A stretch of DNA of 64,000 nt, from positions 248,001 through 312,000 of the forward strand of contig CAVXJC010000003.1 in NCBI GenBank assembly GCA_963762075.1, given 5' to 3'. The notes beneath the pieces are model-generated. The model did not search any database. It was given only the letters and a program-made list of their open reading frames with translations, and had not been told where the DNA came from. This DNA comes from JAOUEA01 sp963762075 (lineage in GTDB: Bacteria > Actinomycetota > UBA4738 > HRBIN12). Below are positions 1 to 9,921 of the stretch, piece after piece (position 1 is the first letter of the stretch; each line of letters begins with the position of its first letter). The translations under genes were made by a program, and so were the position numbers.

Positions 1-208
1 CACCCCAGCCATCTGCCCTGCCCTCGGCGCCGTCGACGTCCAAGCCGTCGGGTTGATCGGGCGAGAGCCTTGCCCTTGTCCATTCCGTACAAGTGGTCGA
101 TGATGCACCTCCGAACCCGAGGGTTCCGCAGTACGTAGAGACACATGACGATGTTCGCCGTCTGCCGGTGAAAGGGTGCCGTGGGCGGGGGTCGAGGAGG
201 GAGAGCGC
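1..208. other. Intergenic region upstream of the pot operon
   Basis: No convincing coding region is seen. A short inverted repeat (CTTGT, 9-base spacer, ACAAG) lies at 75-93 and a second one (GAACCC-GA-GGGTTC) at 113-126; either could be an operator for the pot operon. No clear -35/-10 pair is visible. The strong purine-rich stretch at 194-205 serves as the ribosome binding site of potA. Confidence 0.4.
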
Positions 209-1336
209 GTGCCGAACGAGATCGACGTTCGCCTGGAACGGGTGACGAAGTTGTTCGGCGACGTCGCAGCGGTCGACGACCTCTCCCTGGACATCGCCGA
301 AGGCGAGTTCTTCTCGATGCTCGGCCCGTCGGGGTGCGGCAAGACCACAACGCTCCGCATGATCGGCGGTTTCGAGGATCCAACGTACGGCACGGTCTAC
401 CTCGGAGGGCGCGACGTCACCGACCTCCCGCCGTACAAGCGAGATGTGAACACGGTCTTCCAGTCCTACGCGCTCTTCCCGCATCTCGACGTGTACGAGA
501 ACGTCGCATTCGGCTTGCGGCGCAAGAGGGTCGACAAGGCCGAGATCGAGACGAGGGTCGCCGACACGATGCGGCTCGTCGACCTCACGGGCTTCGAGAA
601 GCGCAAGCCGCCCCAGATGTCGGGGGGCCAGCAGCAGCGGGTCGCACTGGCGCGAGCATTGGTCAACCACCCCCAGGTGCTGCTGCTCGACGAGCCGCTC
701 GGAGCCCTCGACATGAAGCTCCGCAAGCAGATGCAGCTCTACCTCAAGCGCATCCAACAGGAAGTCGGGATCACATTCATCTACGTCACGCACGACCAGG
801 AAGAAGCGATGACGATGTCCGATCGGCTGGCCGTGATGCGTTCCGGCAAGATCGAGCAGCTGGGTTCGCCCGAAGAGGTCTACGAGCATCCGGCCACGGA
901 GTTCGTGGCGGGGTTCCTGGGGGCGTCGAACCTCCTCGACGGCGAGATCAAGGAATCGTCGAACGGTGAGGTGACGGTGCGGCTCAGCTCCGGAGAGACG
1001 ATCCTCGCCCAGAGCGCAGGCCCGGCCGAGCAGCTCGCCGAGGCAACGAAGGTCGGGGTGAGGCCGGAGAAGATCACGATCGTGGCCGACGACGGCCGGG
1101 CGCCCTCCGATCGCAACCACGTCATCGGCACGGTGCGTGTTTCCAGCTACATCGGGGTCAATTATCAGTTCAAGGTCGAGGGCCCGGGCGGCCACGAGCT
1201 GACGGTGTACGTTCAGAATCTCGGAGCCGAGGGCACGTTGCCGACCGCCGGTCAGCAGGTTCGGCTCGAGTGGCTGCCTGAGCACACGTTCGTCGTCGAA
1301 CCGTCGGAAGATTTAGTCGAGGAGGATGTGGCATGA
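209..1336 (+). CDS. potA: PotA, polyamine ABC transporter ATPase
   Basis: Cytoplasmic ATPase that should energise uptake of spermidine/putrescine or a related polyamine. The 375-residue protein has Walker A GPSGCGKTT at about residues 39-47, the signature MSGGQQQR, Walker B LLLDEP, a D-loop and the switch His in VTHD. A C-terminal TOBE-type region follows from about residue 235, as in PotA/FbpC-type ATPases. The GTG at 209 is preferred over the GTG at 176 because a GGAGGGAG ribosome site ends just before it and because the conserved fold starts right after. It overlaps potD by four bases (ATGA), so the two are translationally coupled. The exact polyamine cannot be told from sequence. Confidence 0.93.
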   Translation: MPNEIDVRLERVTKLFGDVAAVDDLSLDIAEGEFFSMLGPSGCGKTTTLRMIGGFEDPTYGTVYLGGRDVTDLPPYKRDVNTVFQSYALFPHLDVYENVAFGLRRKRVDKAEIETRVADTMRLVDLTGFEKRKPPQMSGGQQQRVALARALVNHPQVLLLDEPLGALDMKLRKQMQLYLKRIQQEVGITFIYVTHDQEEAMTMSDRLAVMRSGKIEQLGSPEEVYEHPATEFVAGFLGASNLLDGEIKESSNGEVTVRLSSGETILAQSAGPAEQLAEATKVGVRPEKITIVADDGRAPSDRNHVIGTVRVSSYIGVNYQFKVEGPGGHELTVYVQNLGAEGTLPTAGQQVRLEWLPEHTFVVEPSEDLVEEDVA

Positions 1337-2622
1337 GCAGGGATTTCCGCAACGTCGATCCGGCGTGGCTCAGGGGCATGACGTCGAAGCGCATGTCCAG
1401 GCGCAGCTTGTTGAAGGCCGCCGGCGTTGGTGCAGGAACATTGAGCTTCGCGTCGATACTCGCCGCGTGCGGAACGCCGGGCCAGGAAGCGTCCCAGGCC
1501 CCGCAGCCGGGGGGAGTGGGTACGCCGGAGTGGTGGGCCGATCAGCAGGCCGGCGACCTGGTCAACTTCACGAACTGGCCTGCATACCTCGACATCGCCA
1601 AGGACAAGGACGGCAACCGCATCAGGCCGAGCCTCGACTTGTTCACCGAAGCGACCGGCATCGAGGTCGAGTACCGCGCCGACATCAACTCCAACGAGGA
1701 GTTCTACGCGTCGATCCGCCCTGCCATGGAAGCGGACCAGGACACCGGCCACGACATCATCGTGATCACGAACGGGCAGGAGCTGAGCGAGATGATGGCG
1801 CTCGGCTACTTGATCGAGCTCGACCACTCACTGACGCCGAACTTCAACGAGAACGCCGGTGATGCCTTCAAGGACCCGGCGTTCGACCCCGGCAACAAGT
1901 ACACGATGGCCTGGCAGTCAGGCATGACCGGCTACGCGTGGAACACGGACTTCGTCGACGGTCCGATCACCGGCATGCAGGATCTGATGAACGACGACTG
2001 GAAGGGTCACGTCGCGCTCTTCGGCAACAACGCGGACTCCCCCAACCTGGCCATGATCGAGCTCGGCATCGACCCCGAGACGTCAACCCCCGACGACTGG
2101 CAGAAGGCCGCCGATCTGCTTTCGTCGTTCAACGAGTGGGGCGGTCTGCGCAAGTGGGACGATCAGGGATATCTGGCCGCCTTCGAGAACGGGGACCTGT
2201 GGGCCACCATGGCGTGGTCGGGCGACATCATCAACGACTCCCTCTACTACCCCGAGTTCGCGACCTTCGAGTTCGACATCTCCGACCAGGGTGGCATCGT
2301 CTGGGTGGACAACATGCTGATCCCCATGAACGCCGCGAACCCCAAGGGCGCGATCATGGTCATGGACCACTACTACGACCCCGAGATCGCGGCGCTGCTC
2401 ACCGAGTGGAACGCCTACGTGAGCCCGGTTCCCGCGGGCGGCGAGATCGTGCAGGCCGATGCCGACGCGGCGAGCGGTAGCAGCAAGGCCGTGTTGGAGA
2501 CGATCGCCAACAGCCCGTTCGTGTTCCCCACGCCCGACATGAAGCTCTTCAACTACCGGGTGCTCGAGGGAGAAGAGATCGAACAATGGAACGACCTGTT
2601 CCTGCCGATCTTCACGACCTAG
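1333..2622 (+). CDS. potD: PotD, Tat-exported polyamine-binding lipoprotein
   Basis: Extracytoplasmic solute-binding protein (family 1, PotD/PotF group) that delivers substrate to PotBC. The N-terminus carries a twin-arginine motif SRRSLLK at about 22-28, a hydrophobic stretch, and a lipobox LAAC with Cys46 as the likely lipidated residue. It therefore appears to be a Tat-exported lipoprotein, a common arrangement in actinobacteria. The mature part has PotD-like segments such as NWPAYLD and the repeated aromatic/acidic residues that line polyamine pockets (for example WSGDI). It follows potA with an ATGA overlap. Its 3' end overlaps the assigned start of potB by 37 bases. Confidence 0.92.
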   Translation: MSRDFRNVDPAWLRGMTSKRMSRRSLLKAAGVGAGTLSFASILAACGTPGQEASQAPQPGGVGTPEWWADQQAGDLVNFTNWPAYLDIAKDKDGNRIRPSLDLFTEATGIEVEYRADINSNEEFYASIRPAMEADQDTGHDIIVITNGQELSEMMALGYLIELDHSLTPNFNENAGDAFKDPAFDPGNKYTMAWQSGMTGYAWNTDFVDGPITGMQDLMNDDWKGHVALFGNNADSPNLAMIELGIDPETSTPDDWQKAADLLSSFNEWGGLRKWDDQGYLAAFENGDLWATMAWSGDIINDSLYYPEFATFEFDISDQGGIVWVDNMLIPMNAANPKGAIMVMDHYYDPEIAALLTEWNAYVSPVPAGGEIVQADADAASGSSKAVLETIANSPFVFPTPDMKLFNYRVLEGEEIEQWNDLFLPIFTT

Positions 2623-3485
2623 GTCCGCGCCGCCGCGAACGCCTCGGGAAGCGGGTGGCCGCCTACGGGCTGCTCGCTCCCGGCGGGTTGTGGGTGATCG
2701 CGCTGTTCATCGTGCCCATGGTCGCGATGATCAGCATCTCGTTGCAGACGGGAGACGCGATCAGTGGGTACACCCTCACCTGGCGGTTCGCGAATTACGG
2801 TGAGACCCTTACCAAGAACTGGGAGTTCGTCGTGCGCTCCCTCCGCAACGGCGCGATCGTCACGGCGATCGCGCTGCTGCTGGCCTACCCGATCGCGTAC
2901 TGGATCGCCTTCTACGGCGGGCGGTTCAAGAACGTGTTCCTCTTCATCCTGCTGCTGCCGTTCTTCGTGTCGTTCGTGATCCGGACCGTCTCGTGGAACC
3001 TCATCCTGGCGGACAACGGCATGGTGCTCGGCACGCTCAAAGACATCGGGCTGCTGTCCGACGACTACCGTGTGCTCGGATCGACCGTGGCGGTGGTGGC
3101 GGGCATCACCTACAACCTGCTGCCGTTCACGATCCTGCCGCTGTACGTATCACTCGAGCGCATCGATCGCAATCTCGTCGAGGCGGCGAAGGATCTGTAC
3201 TCGAACCGGGCCGAGGCATTCCGCAAGGTCGTGTTCCCGCTCTCGCTGCCGGGCGTGTTCGCCGCGATGCTGCTCACGTCGATCCCTGCGGTGGGCGACT
3301 ACGTCAACGCCGAGGTTCTCGGCGGCCCGGGCACCGCGATGATCGGCAACATCATCCAGCAGGAGTTCTTGACGGCGCGCGACTACCCCGAGGCCGCGTC
3401 CCTGGCCTTCATCTTGATGGCGATCCTGCTCGTCGGCGCGATCATGTATGCGCGTCTCCTGGGTACGGAGGAGGTGACGACCTGA
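2586..3485 (+). CDS. potB: PotB, polyamine ABC transporter permease
   Basis: Inner-membrane permease of the PotB/PotH type, 299 residues with six predicted membrane segments starting near residue 25 (GLLAPGGLWVIALFIVP). The cytoplasmic coupling loop is seen as EAAKDLYSNRAEAFRKVVFP, the EAA motif that contacts PotA. The ATG at 2586 lies inside potD; an internal GTG near 2655 would remove the overlap but also trim the N-terminal arm, so the start is uncertain. It should form a heterodimer with PotC. Confidence 0.9.
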   Translation: MERPVPADLHDLGPRRRERLGKRVAAYGLLAPGGLWVIALFIVPMVAMISISLQTGDAISGYTLTWRFANYGETLTKNWEFVVRSLRNGAIVTAIALLLAYPIAYWIAFYGGRFKNVFLFILLLPFFVSFVIRTVSWNLILADNGMVLGTLKDIGLLSDDYRVLGSTVAVVAGITYNLLPFTILPLYVSLERIDRNLVEAAKDLYSNRAEAFRKVVFPLSLPGVFAAMLLTSIPAVGDYVNAEVLGGPGTAMIGNIIQQEFLTARDYPEAASLAFILMAILLVGAIMYARLLGTEEVTT

Positions 3486-3496
3486 GCGCGACCAGG

Positions 3497-4348
3497 GTGG
3501 AACAGCTCGCCCGCGAGGTCACCGTCAGGCGCGAGCCGCGCAAGCGATGGACCAGGTTCATCCTGCCGAGCTATTCCGCGCTGTTCATGTTCTATCTGGC
3601 GTTCCCCATCCTCATCATCGTGCTGTTCAGCTTCAACGACAGCGACGTGGGGTTCGGCACGGCGCCCAGGGTCAAGACGACGTGGTTCGGCTTCACCACC
3701 GCCTGGTACGGACGGGTGTTCGAGATCCCCGACCTCACGGAGGCTCTGCAACATTCCCTCTTGATCGCGTTCACGAGCTCACTCGCCGCCGCAGGTCTCG
3801 GGGCGCTGATCGGCTTGGCGTTGGCCCGCTACCGTTACCGTGGCAAGGCCACCACCGACTTCGTGGTCTTCCTCGGCATCTCCTCGCCCGAGGTCGTGCT
3901 GGGCGCCGCGCTCGCGCTGTACTTCGTCACCCTGGGTGTCGCGCGTGGCCTGAGCACGCTGTTCGTGTCGCACGTGATGTTCAGCATCCCGTTCGTCGCG
4001 GTGACGGTGCGCGCGAGGGCGGCAGGGCTCGATCGCTCGCTCGAGGATGCGGCCATGGACCTCGGCGCCGGGCCGATCGTGACCTTCCTGAAGGTCACGT
4101 TGCCGCTGATCTTCCCCGGCATCCTCGCCGGGTGGCTGCTCTCCTTCGCCCTGTCGATGGACGACTTCGTGATCAGCAACTTCGTGCAGGGTCCCGCCAC
4201 GATGTTCCCGACATGGGTGTACGGCGCAACGAAGGTCGGCATCCCCCCGCACGTCTTCGTGTTCGCGACGTTCATCTTCCTCGGAGGGTTGACCCTTGCG
4301 GGCATCTACGCGCTGACCCGGGTCCGCTCGGCGAAGGCGGTCGCCTGA
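3497..4348 (+). CDS. potC: PotC, polyamine ABC transporter permease
   Basis: Second permease of the pot importer, about 283 residues with six predicted membrane segments and an EAA loop (LEDAAMDLGAGPIVTFLKV). It ends the operon. The start is unsettled: GTG 3497 is used here, but a CTG at 3482 that overlaps the potB stop sits eight bases after a very good GGAGGAGG site and could be the real, rare start. The open frame extends far upstream, but there it lies wholly inside potB and is not coding. Confidence 0.88.
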   Translation: MEQLAREVTVRREPRKRWTRFILPSYSALFMFYLAFPILIIVLFSFNDSDVGFGTAPRVKTTWFGFTTAWYGRVFEIPDLTEALQHSLLIAFTSSLAAAGLGALIGLALARYRYRGKATTDFVVFLGISSPEVVLGAALALYFVTLGVARGLSTLFVSHVMFSIPFVAVTVRARAAGLDRSLEDAAMDLGAGPIVTFLKVTLPLIFPGILAGWLLSFALSMDDFVISNFVQGPATMFPTWVYGATKVGIPPHVFVFATFIFLGGLTLAGIYALTRVRSAKAVA

Positions 4349-4354
4349 CCCTGA

Positions 4355-4380
4355 GAGCTTGTGAATCCTTTCACAAGCTC
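4355..4380. promoter_or_regulatory. Rex- or CRP/GlxR-like operator before the atp operon
   Basis: A perfect 11-bp inverted repeat with a 4-base centre. The core at 4359-4376 reads TTGTGAATCCTTTCACAA. This fits the Rex redox-sensor operator (TTGTGAA-N4-TTCACAA) exactly and also the CRP/GlxR consensus (TGTGA-N6-TCACA). Its centre lies about 85 bases upstream of the predicted atp transcription start. It could also form a terminator hairpin for the pot operon, but no T-run follows. The assignment to a regulator is inference. Confidence 0.6.
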
Positions 4381-4416
4381 GCATGGAAATGGCCTTTGAC
4401 CTGCGGAAACGGTGCT

Positions 4417-4446
4417 TTGACGCACGCGAGAGCCACTGCCTATACT
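4417..4446 (+). promoter_or_regulatory. Promoter of the ATP synthase operon
   Basis: Near-consensus sigma-70-type promoter: TTGACG at 4417-4422, an 18-base spacer, and TATACT at 4441-4446. The first ATG of the operon is only nine bases downstream, so the mRNA should have almost no leader. Confidence 0.75.
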
Positions 4447-4455
4447 GATGCGCCC

Positions 4456-4686
4456 ATGACGGCCCGACAGCAACGCAACGATGCGTGGGGCGGTATGGGA
4501 ACCGGGTGGTCGATCACGTCGACGATGGTCGGGGGCATCGCCGCCTGGGGCGGCCTCGGGTACCTGGCCGACCGATTGATCGGCACCGATGGCATCTTCT
4601 TCGCGGTCGGCGCGGTCCTCGGCGCGGCCGGCGCGACCTACTTGGTATGGCTCCGATACGGAAGGGGAGACGGTGGCGACGGTTGA
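4456..4686 (+). CDS. AtpZ/AtpI-family small membrane protein
   Basis: A 76-residue protein with two predicted membrane helices (about residues 20-37 and 45-64) and a glycine-rich WGGLGYLADR segment typical of the AtpZ/AtpI-related family that leads ATP synthase operons. In characterised bacteria, AtpZ and AtpI assist c-ring assembly or Mg2+ supply. It is the first gene after the promoter and has no ribosome site, in keeping with near-leaderless translation. It overlaps atpI by 14 bases. Confidence 0.7.
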   Translation: MTARQQRNDAWGGMGTGWSITSTMVGGIAAWGGLGYLADRLIGTDGIFFAVGAVLGAAGATYLVWLRYGRGDGGDG

Positions 4687-5128
4687 GCCAGAGCGCGAGC
4701 TGATCCGCCGCATCGCACCGTTCGCCCTTCCTGCCGGCGCGCTCGCATTCGCGGTCGGAGCGGTCCTCGCCGATCCCGATGCGGGCTGGTCTGCGACCAT
4801 CGGCATCGCCGTCGTTTCCGCGAACTTCGTTGCCCACGGGCTGTCGACGGCCTGGGCGGCCGCCATCTCGCCCGTGCTGCTCTACGCGGTGGGGCTCTGC
4901 GGATTCGTGATCAGGCTTGGGGTCATCCTCGCGATCATCGCCCTGCTCGACCAGACCGCGTGGTTCTCGGTCGTCGCCTTCATCGCGGCGGTCGTGCCGT
5001 CGACGATCGTGCTGCTCGGGGCCGAGATGAAGCTGCTCTCGGGGCGCATGCAAGCCGACATGTGGGCATTCCCGAACGCTGGCTCGGGCGCCGCATCATC
5101 GGCCGACGCCGGCGGCATGCACCGATGA
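4673..5128 (+). CDS. atpI: ATP synthase protein I (AtpI)
   Basis: A 151-residue membrane protein with four predicted helices at about 15-35, 40-60, 68-88 and 94-115, in the usual AtpI position just before atpB. AtpI aids c-ring assembly. The GTG at 4673 is chosen because a GAAGGGGA site precedes it and the hydrophobic core starts soon after. Its TGA overlaps the ATG of atpB (ATGA). The family is poorly conserved in sequence, so position is a large part of the evidence. Confidence 0.7.
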   Translation: MATVEPERELIRRIAPFALPAGALAFAVGAVLADPDAGWSATIGIAVVSANFVAHGLSTAWAAAISPVLLYAVGLCGFVIRLGVILAIIALLDQTAWFSVVAFIAAVVPSTIVLLGAEMKLLSGRMQADMWAFPNAGSGAASSADAGGMHR

Positions 5129-5922
5129 CGGCGGCTGTGGTGGCGCTGCTCGCTCAGTTCCACCCGCCGACCACGAAGGATTTCGTATGGGATTGCTGGG
5201 GGCCCTCACTCAACGTCGGGGGCCTGTCGTTCTGCATGAACTTCATCAACCTGCTGGTCCTGCTCGGGTTCGTGAGCTTCATCGCCTTCTTCTACTTCGG
5301 ACTCCGCAAGCCCGCGGTCGTCCCGGGCAAGATGCAGAGCCTCGTCGAGGGCGGTATCCAGTTCGTGCGAGAGAACATCGCGATACCGATGCTCGGCTCG
5401 GACAGCGCTCGATTCATGCCGCTGCTCGCGACCTTCTTCTTCGCCATCTTCTTCTGGAACATCTTCGAGGTCGTGCCCGGAGTGAACTTCTCGTCCAACA
5501 GCCGCATCGCGTTCCCCCTGATCATGGCCCTCGTTGCGTGGGTCACGTACAACGTGATCGGGGTCATGAAGCACGGCTTCTTCGGCTATCTGAAGCACGT
5601 CATGGTGCCACCCGGTGCGCCGGCCGTCCTCTACGTGCTCCTGGTGCCCATCGAGTTCCTGACGCAGATCATCATCAGGCCGATCACCCTGTCGGTCCGA
5701 CTCTGGGCCAACTTCGTGGCCGGCCATTTCCTGCTCGCCGTGTTCTTCTTGGGCACGATCGCGATGTTGCAGGGTGGCTTCGAGGCGATCTTCGCTCCGT
5801 TCTCGTTCGCCATCGCCATCGTGCTGGTGGGCTTCGAGATCTTCGTATCCGGACTACAAGCATTCATCTTCGCCATCCTCACCGCCTCGTACATCGGCGG
5901 CGCGATGGCCGAGGAACACTGA
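5125..5922 (+). CDS. atpB: ATP synthase Fo subunit a
   Basis: Integral stator subunit, 265 residues, that forms the two proton half-channels against the c-ring. The conserved helix ITLSVRLWANFVAGH carries the essential arginine (Arg210 in E. coli), and later GLQAFIFAIL matches the last conserved helix. Several membrane segments are evident. The start follows atpI with an ATGA overlap, and only 13 bases separate it from atpE. Confidence 0.95.
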   Translation: MTAAVVALLAQFHPPTTKDFVWDCWGPSLNVGGLSFCMNFINLLVLLGFVSFIAFFYFGLRKPAVVPGKMQSLVEGGIQFVRENIAIPMLGSDSARFMPLLATFFFAIFFWNIFEVVPGVNFSSNSRIAFPLIMALVAWVTYNVIGVMKHGFFGYLKHVMVPPGAPAVLYVLLVPIEFLTQIIIRPITLSVRLWANFVAGHFLLAVFFLGTIAMLQGGFEAIFAPFSFAIAIVLVGFEIFVSGLQAFIFAILTASYIGGAMAEEH

Positions 5923-5935
5923 CCAAGGAGGCAGC

Positions 5936-6181
5936 ATGTTGGCACTGCTCGCGCAACTCACGGGAGACCTCGAGGGCTTGGCCACGATCGGCAGGGGCCT
6001 CGTGATCGGTCTCGCCGCGATCGGACCGGGCATCGGGCTCGGGGTCCTGATCGGCAAGTCCGTCGAGGCCATGGCTCGCCAGCCCGAATACGCGGGGCAG
6101 GTGCGCGCAACCATGTTCATCGGTATCGGACTCATCGAGGCGCTGGCGCTGTTCGGCATCGCCTTCTCGTTCATCATCTAG
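5936..6181 (+). CDS. atpE: ATP synthase Fo subunit c
   Basis: An 81-residue hairpin of two membrane helices that builds the rotor ring. Helix 1 holds the glycine-rich GPGIGLG packing motif, the polar loop is ARQPE, and helix 2 carries the ion-carrying carboxylate Glu68 in IGLIEALALFG. The residues after Glu68 (Ala-Leu) are not the Ser/Thr pattern of Na+-binding rings, so proton coupling is inferred. An excellent AAGGAGG site lies at 5925-5931. Confidence 0.96.
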   Translation: MLALLAQLTGDLEGLATIGRGLVIGLAAIGPGIGLGVLIGKSVEAMARQPEYAGQVRATMFIGIGLIEALALFGIAFSFII

Positions 6182-6200
6182 GCCGAGGGGAGCCGGGACC

Positions 6201-6767
6201 ATGGTTGCAGCGATCCTCGCCTTCATCGTGGCCGCTGAGGAAGTGGTTGAGGAGACCAACGAGGCGTCGGACCTTTACCCACATTGGGAGGAGCTCGTCG
6301 TCGGGGCGATCGCGTTCGGGATCCTCTTCTTCTTCATGTGGAAGTGGGTCCTGCCGCGGATCAACGCGCTCCTCGAGGAGCGACGCGAGAAGATCCAAGG
6401 TGAGCTCGAGCACGCCGAGTCCACTCGAAGCGAGGCCGACACGCTCTTGGCCGACTATCGCGCCAAGCTCGCAGACGCCCGCGAAGAGGCGAACCGCATC
6501 ATCGAGGAAGCCCGAAGCACGGCCGACCAGGTCCGCGCAGACCTGCAGGCCAAGGCCGAGCAGGAGGCGCAAGCGACCGTGGCCCGGGCACAGGAAGAGA
6601 TCCGAGCCGAGCGTGATCGCGTCTTCCAGGAACTGCGCGGGCAGGTCGGCGAGATCGCCGTCGAGCTCGCCGGACGCGTGGTCGGCGATTCCCTCGACCC
6701 CAAGGCGCACGCGCGCCTCATCGACGAGTACATCGATGAGGTCGCGGGCGGCGCCGCCCAGAACTGA
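6201..6767 (+). CDS. atpF: ATP synthase Fo subunit b
   Basis: Peripheral-stalk subunit, 188 residues. One membrane helix (about residues 29-50, AIAFGILFFFMWKWVLP) is followed by a long, highly charged coiled coil rich in Ala, Glu, Arg and Gln that should dimerise and reach subunit delta. An acidic stretch (EEVVEETNEASD) precedes the membrane helix. It is a single ordinary b subunit: this operon lacks the b-delta fusion known from mycobacteria. Confidence 0.93.
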   Translation: MVAAILAFIVAAEEVVEETNEASDLYPHWEELVVGAIAFGILFFFMWKWVLPRINALLEERREKIQGELEHAESTRSEADTLLADYRAKLADAREEANRIIEEARSTADQVRADLQAKAEQEAQATVARAQEEIRAERDRVFQELRGQVGEIAVELAGRVVGDSLDPKAHARLIDEYIDEVAGGAAQN

Positions 6768-6795
6768 GCCAAGAGGACCGAGACAGGGGCCCACC

Positions 6796-7335
6796 ATGAC
6801 CAGCGACGACGTGATCGAGGGGTATGCCGAGGCGTTGTTCGCGGTCGCCCGCGCCGAGCAGGCGCTCCCGGCGGTCGAGGACGAACTGTATGCCTTCGCG
6901 AAGGCGCTGGAGCAGAACACGCCGTTGCGCGATGCGTTCACCGACGCGGCGCTGCCCGCGGAGAACAAGAAGGCCGTGGTCGGCGATGTCCTGAGCGAGC
7001 GCGCGAACCCGCTCACCGTGTCGCTGCTCGGTTTCGTCGTCGACGCGGGCCGGGCGCGCGAGATCCCCAAGATCGTGCAACGCCTCGCCGAGGTGGCGGC
7101 AGGTGAGCGCGATCACGCGCTGGCCGAGGTCCGATCGGCGGTGGAGCTCTCCGCCGCGCAGCGCACGCGCATCGCGGAAGCACTATCGACGGCGACGGGC
7201 CGCACCGTCGACGTCAAGGTCGTGGTCGATCCGAGCGTGGTCGCGGGCGTCATCGCGCGCGTGGGCGATGAGATCTTCGACGGCTCGGTGGCGACGCGGC
7301 TCGTCGATGCCAAGCAGCGACTAGGGAGCGTGTGA
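6796..7335 (+). CDS. atpH: ATP synthase F1 subunit delta
   Basis: Stalk subunit that ties the b dimer to the top of F1. It has 179 residues, the normal length of a stand-alone delta subunit. The N-terminal helical domain (EGYAEALFAVA) and C-terminal segment (GVIARVGDEIFDGSVATRL) match the OSCP/delta family. It lies between atpF and atpA, ending one base before the atpA start. Confidence 0.93.
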   Translation: MTSDDVIEGYAEALFAVARAEQALPAVEDELYAFAKALEQNTPLRDAFTDAALPAENKKAVVGDVLSERANPLTVSLLGFVVDAGRAREIPKIVQRLAEVAAGERDHALAEVRSAVELSAAQRTRIAEALSTATGRTVDVKVVVDPSVVAGVIARVGDEIFDGSVATRLVDAKQRLGSV

Positions 7336-7336
7336 G

Positions 7337-9025
<1,689 letters not shown>

Positions 9026-9028
9026 TCG

Positions 9029-9919
9029 ATGGGCGCACAGCTCCGCGTTGTCCGCCGGCGGATCCGTTCGGTCCAGTCGACGAAGAAGATCACCCGCGCG
9101 ATGGAGCTGATCGCGTCCTCTCGCATCGTGAAGGCCCAGCAGCGAGTGGAGGCCGCGCGCCCATACGCCATCCAGCTCACCGCGGCCATGGAGGACCTGG
9201 CCCGAAACGCCGGCGCCCTCTCGCACCCGCTCCTCGAAGAGCGTGAGAACCCCACCAAGGCCGGTGTCCTCGTGTGCACGTCAGACCGTGGGCTCGCGGG
9301 CGCCTACAGTGCCAACGTGATCAAGATCGCCGAGCGCACCATGGCGAAGGTGCGAGAGCGCGGTCTCGAGCCCGTGCTCTACGTGAGCGGCAAGAAGGGC
9401 GCGGGGTATTTCAGGTTCCGCGGAGCCACGATCCGCGAGGACTGGCAAGGCCACACCGAGGTGCCTCCGTACGAGGTGGCGCGCACGATCGGCACCCGCC
9501 TCATCGAGGATTTCGCGGCAGGTGAGTTCGACGAGCTCTACTGCGCCTACACCGACTTCCGATCCGCCTTCACGTTGCGCGCGACCGTCAAGCGGTTCCT
9601 GCCGATCTCACCCGAGGAGGTCAGGGGCGCCGGCGACACCGTACCGCCGGAGTACCTGTTCGAGCCCGAGCCCGAACGCATCCTCGACCACCTGCTTCCC
9701 GAGTACCTCATCACGAAGGTCTACGCGGCCTTGCTCGAATCGGCAGCGTCGGAGAATGCCGCGCGACGCCGGGCGATGAAGGCCGCCACCGACAACGCGG
9801 ACGAGTTGATGAAGATCCTCACCAGGCAGGCGAACCGCGCCCGCCAGGACGAGATCACGACCGAGATCATGGAGATCGTCGGCGGAGCCGAAGCCCTTTC
9901 CGCCGCTGCGAAGGAGTGA
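9029..9919 (+). CDS. atpG: ATP synthase F1 subunit gamma
   Basis: Central rotor shaft, 296 residues. The N-terminal helix (RRIRSVQSTKKITRAMELIASSRIVKAQ) and C-terminal helix (ENAARRRAMKAATDNADELM) form the coiled coil inside the alpha-beta ring; both are strongly conserved here. The Rossmann-like middle contains TSDRGLAGAYSANVIK. It starts three bases after atpA. Confidence 0.95.
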   Translation: MGAQLRVVRRRIRSVQSTKKITRAMELIASSRIVKAQQRVEAARPYAIQLTAAMEDLARNAGALSHPLLEERENPTKAGVLVCTSDRGLAGAYSANVIKIAERTMAKVRERGLEPVLYVSGKKGAGYFRFRGATIREDWQGHTEVPPYEVARTIGTRLIEDFAAGEFDELYCAYTDFRSAFTLRATVKRFLPISPEEVRGAGDTVPPEYLFEPEPERILDHLLPEYLITKVYAALLESAASENAARRRAMKAATDNADELMKILTRQANRARQDEITTEIMEIVGGAEALSAAAKE

Positions 9920-9921
9920 CG

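Noticed and set aside
2993..3496. Upstream extension of the potC frame
   Set aside because: It lies wholly inside potB and has arginine- and glycine-rich, non-membrane content; the permease sequence starts only near 3482-3497.
4355..4380. Simple intrinsic terminator for the pot operon
   Set aside because: The hairpin lacks a T-run and matches a regulator consensus base for base; a double role cannot be excluded.
5936..6181. Sodium-coupled ATP synthase
   Set aside because: Glu68 is followed by Ala-Leu; the extra polar ligands of Na+-binding c-rings are missing.
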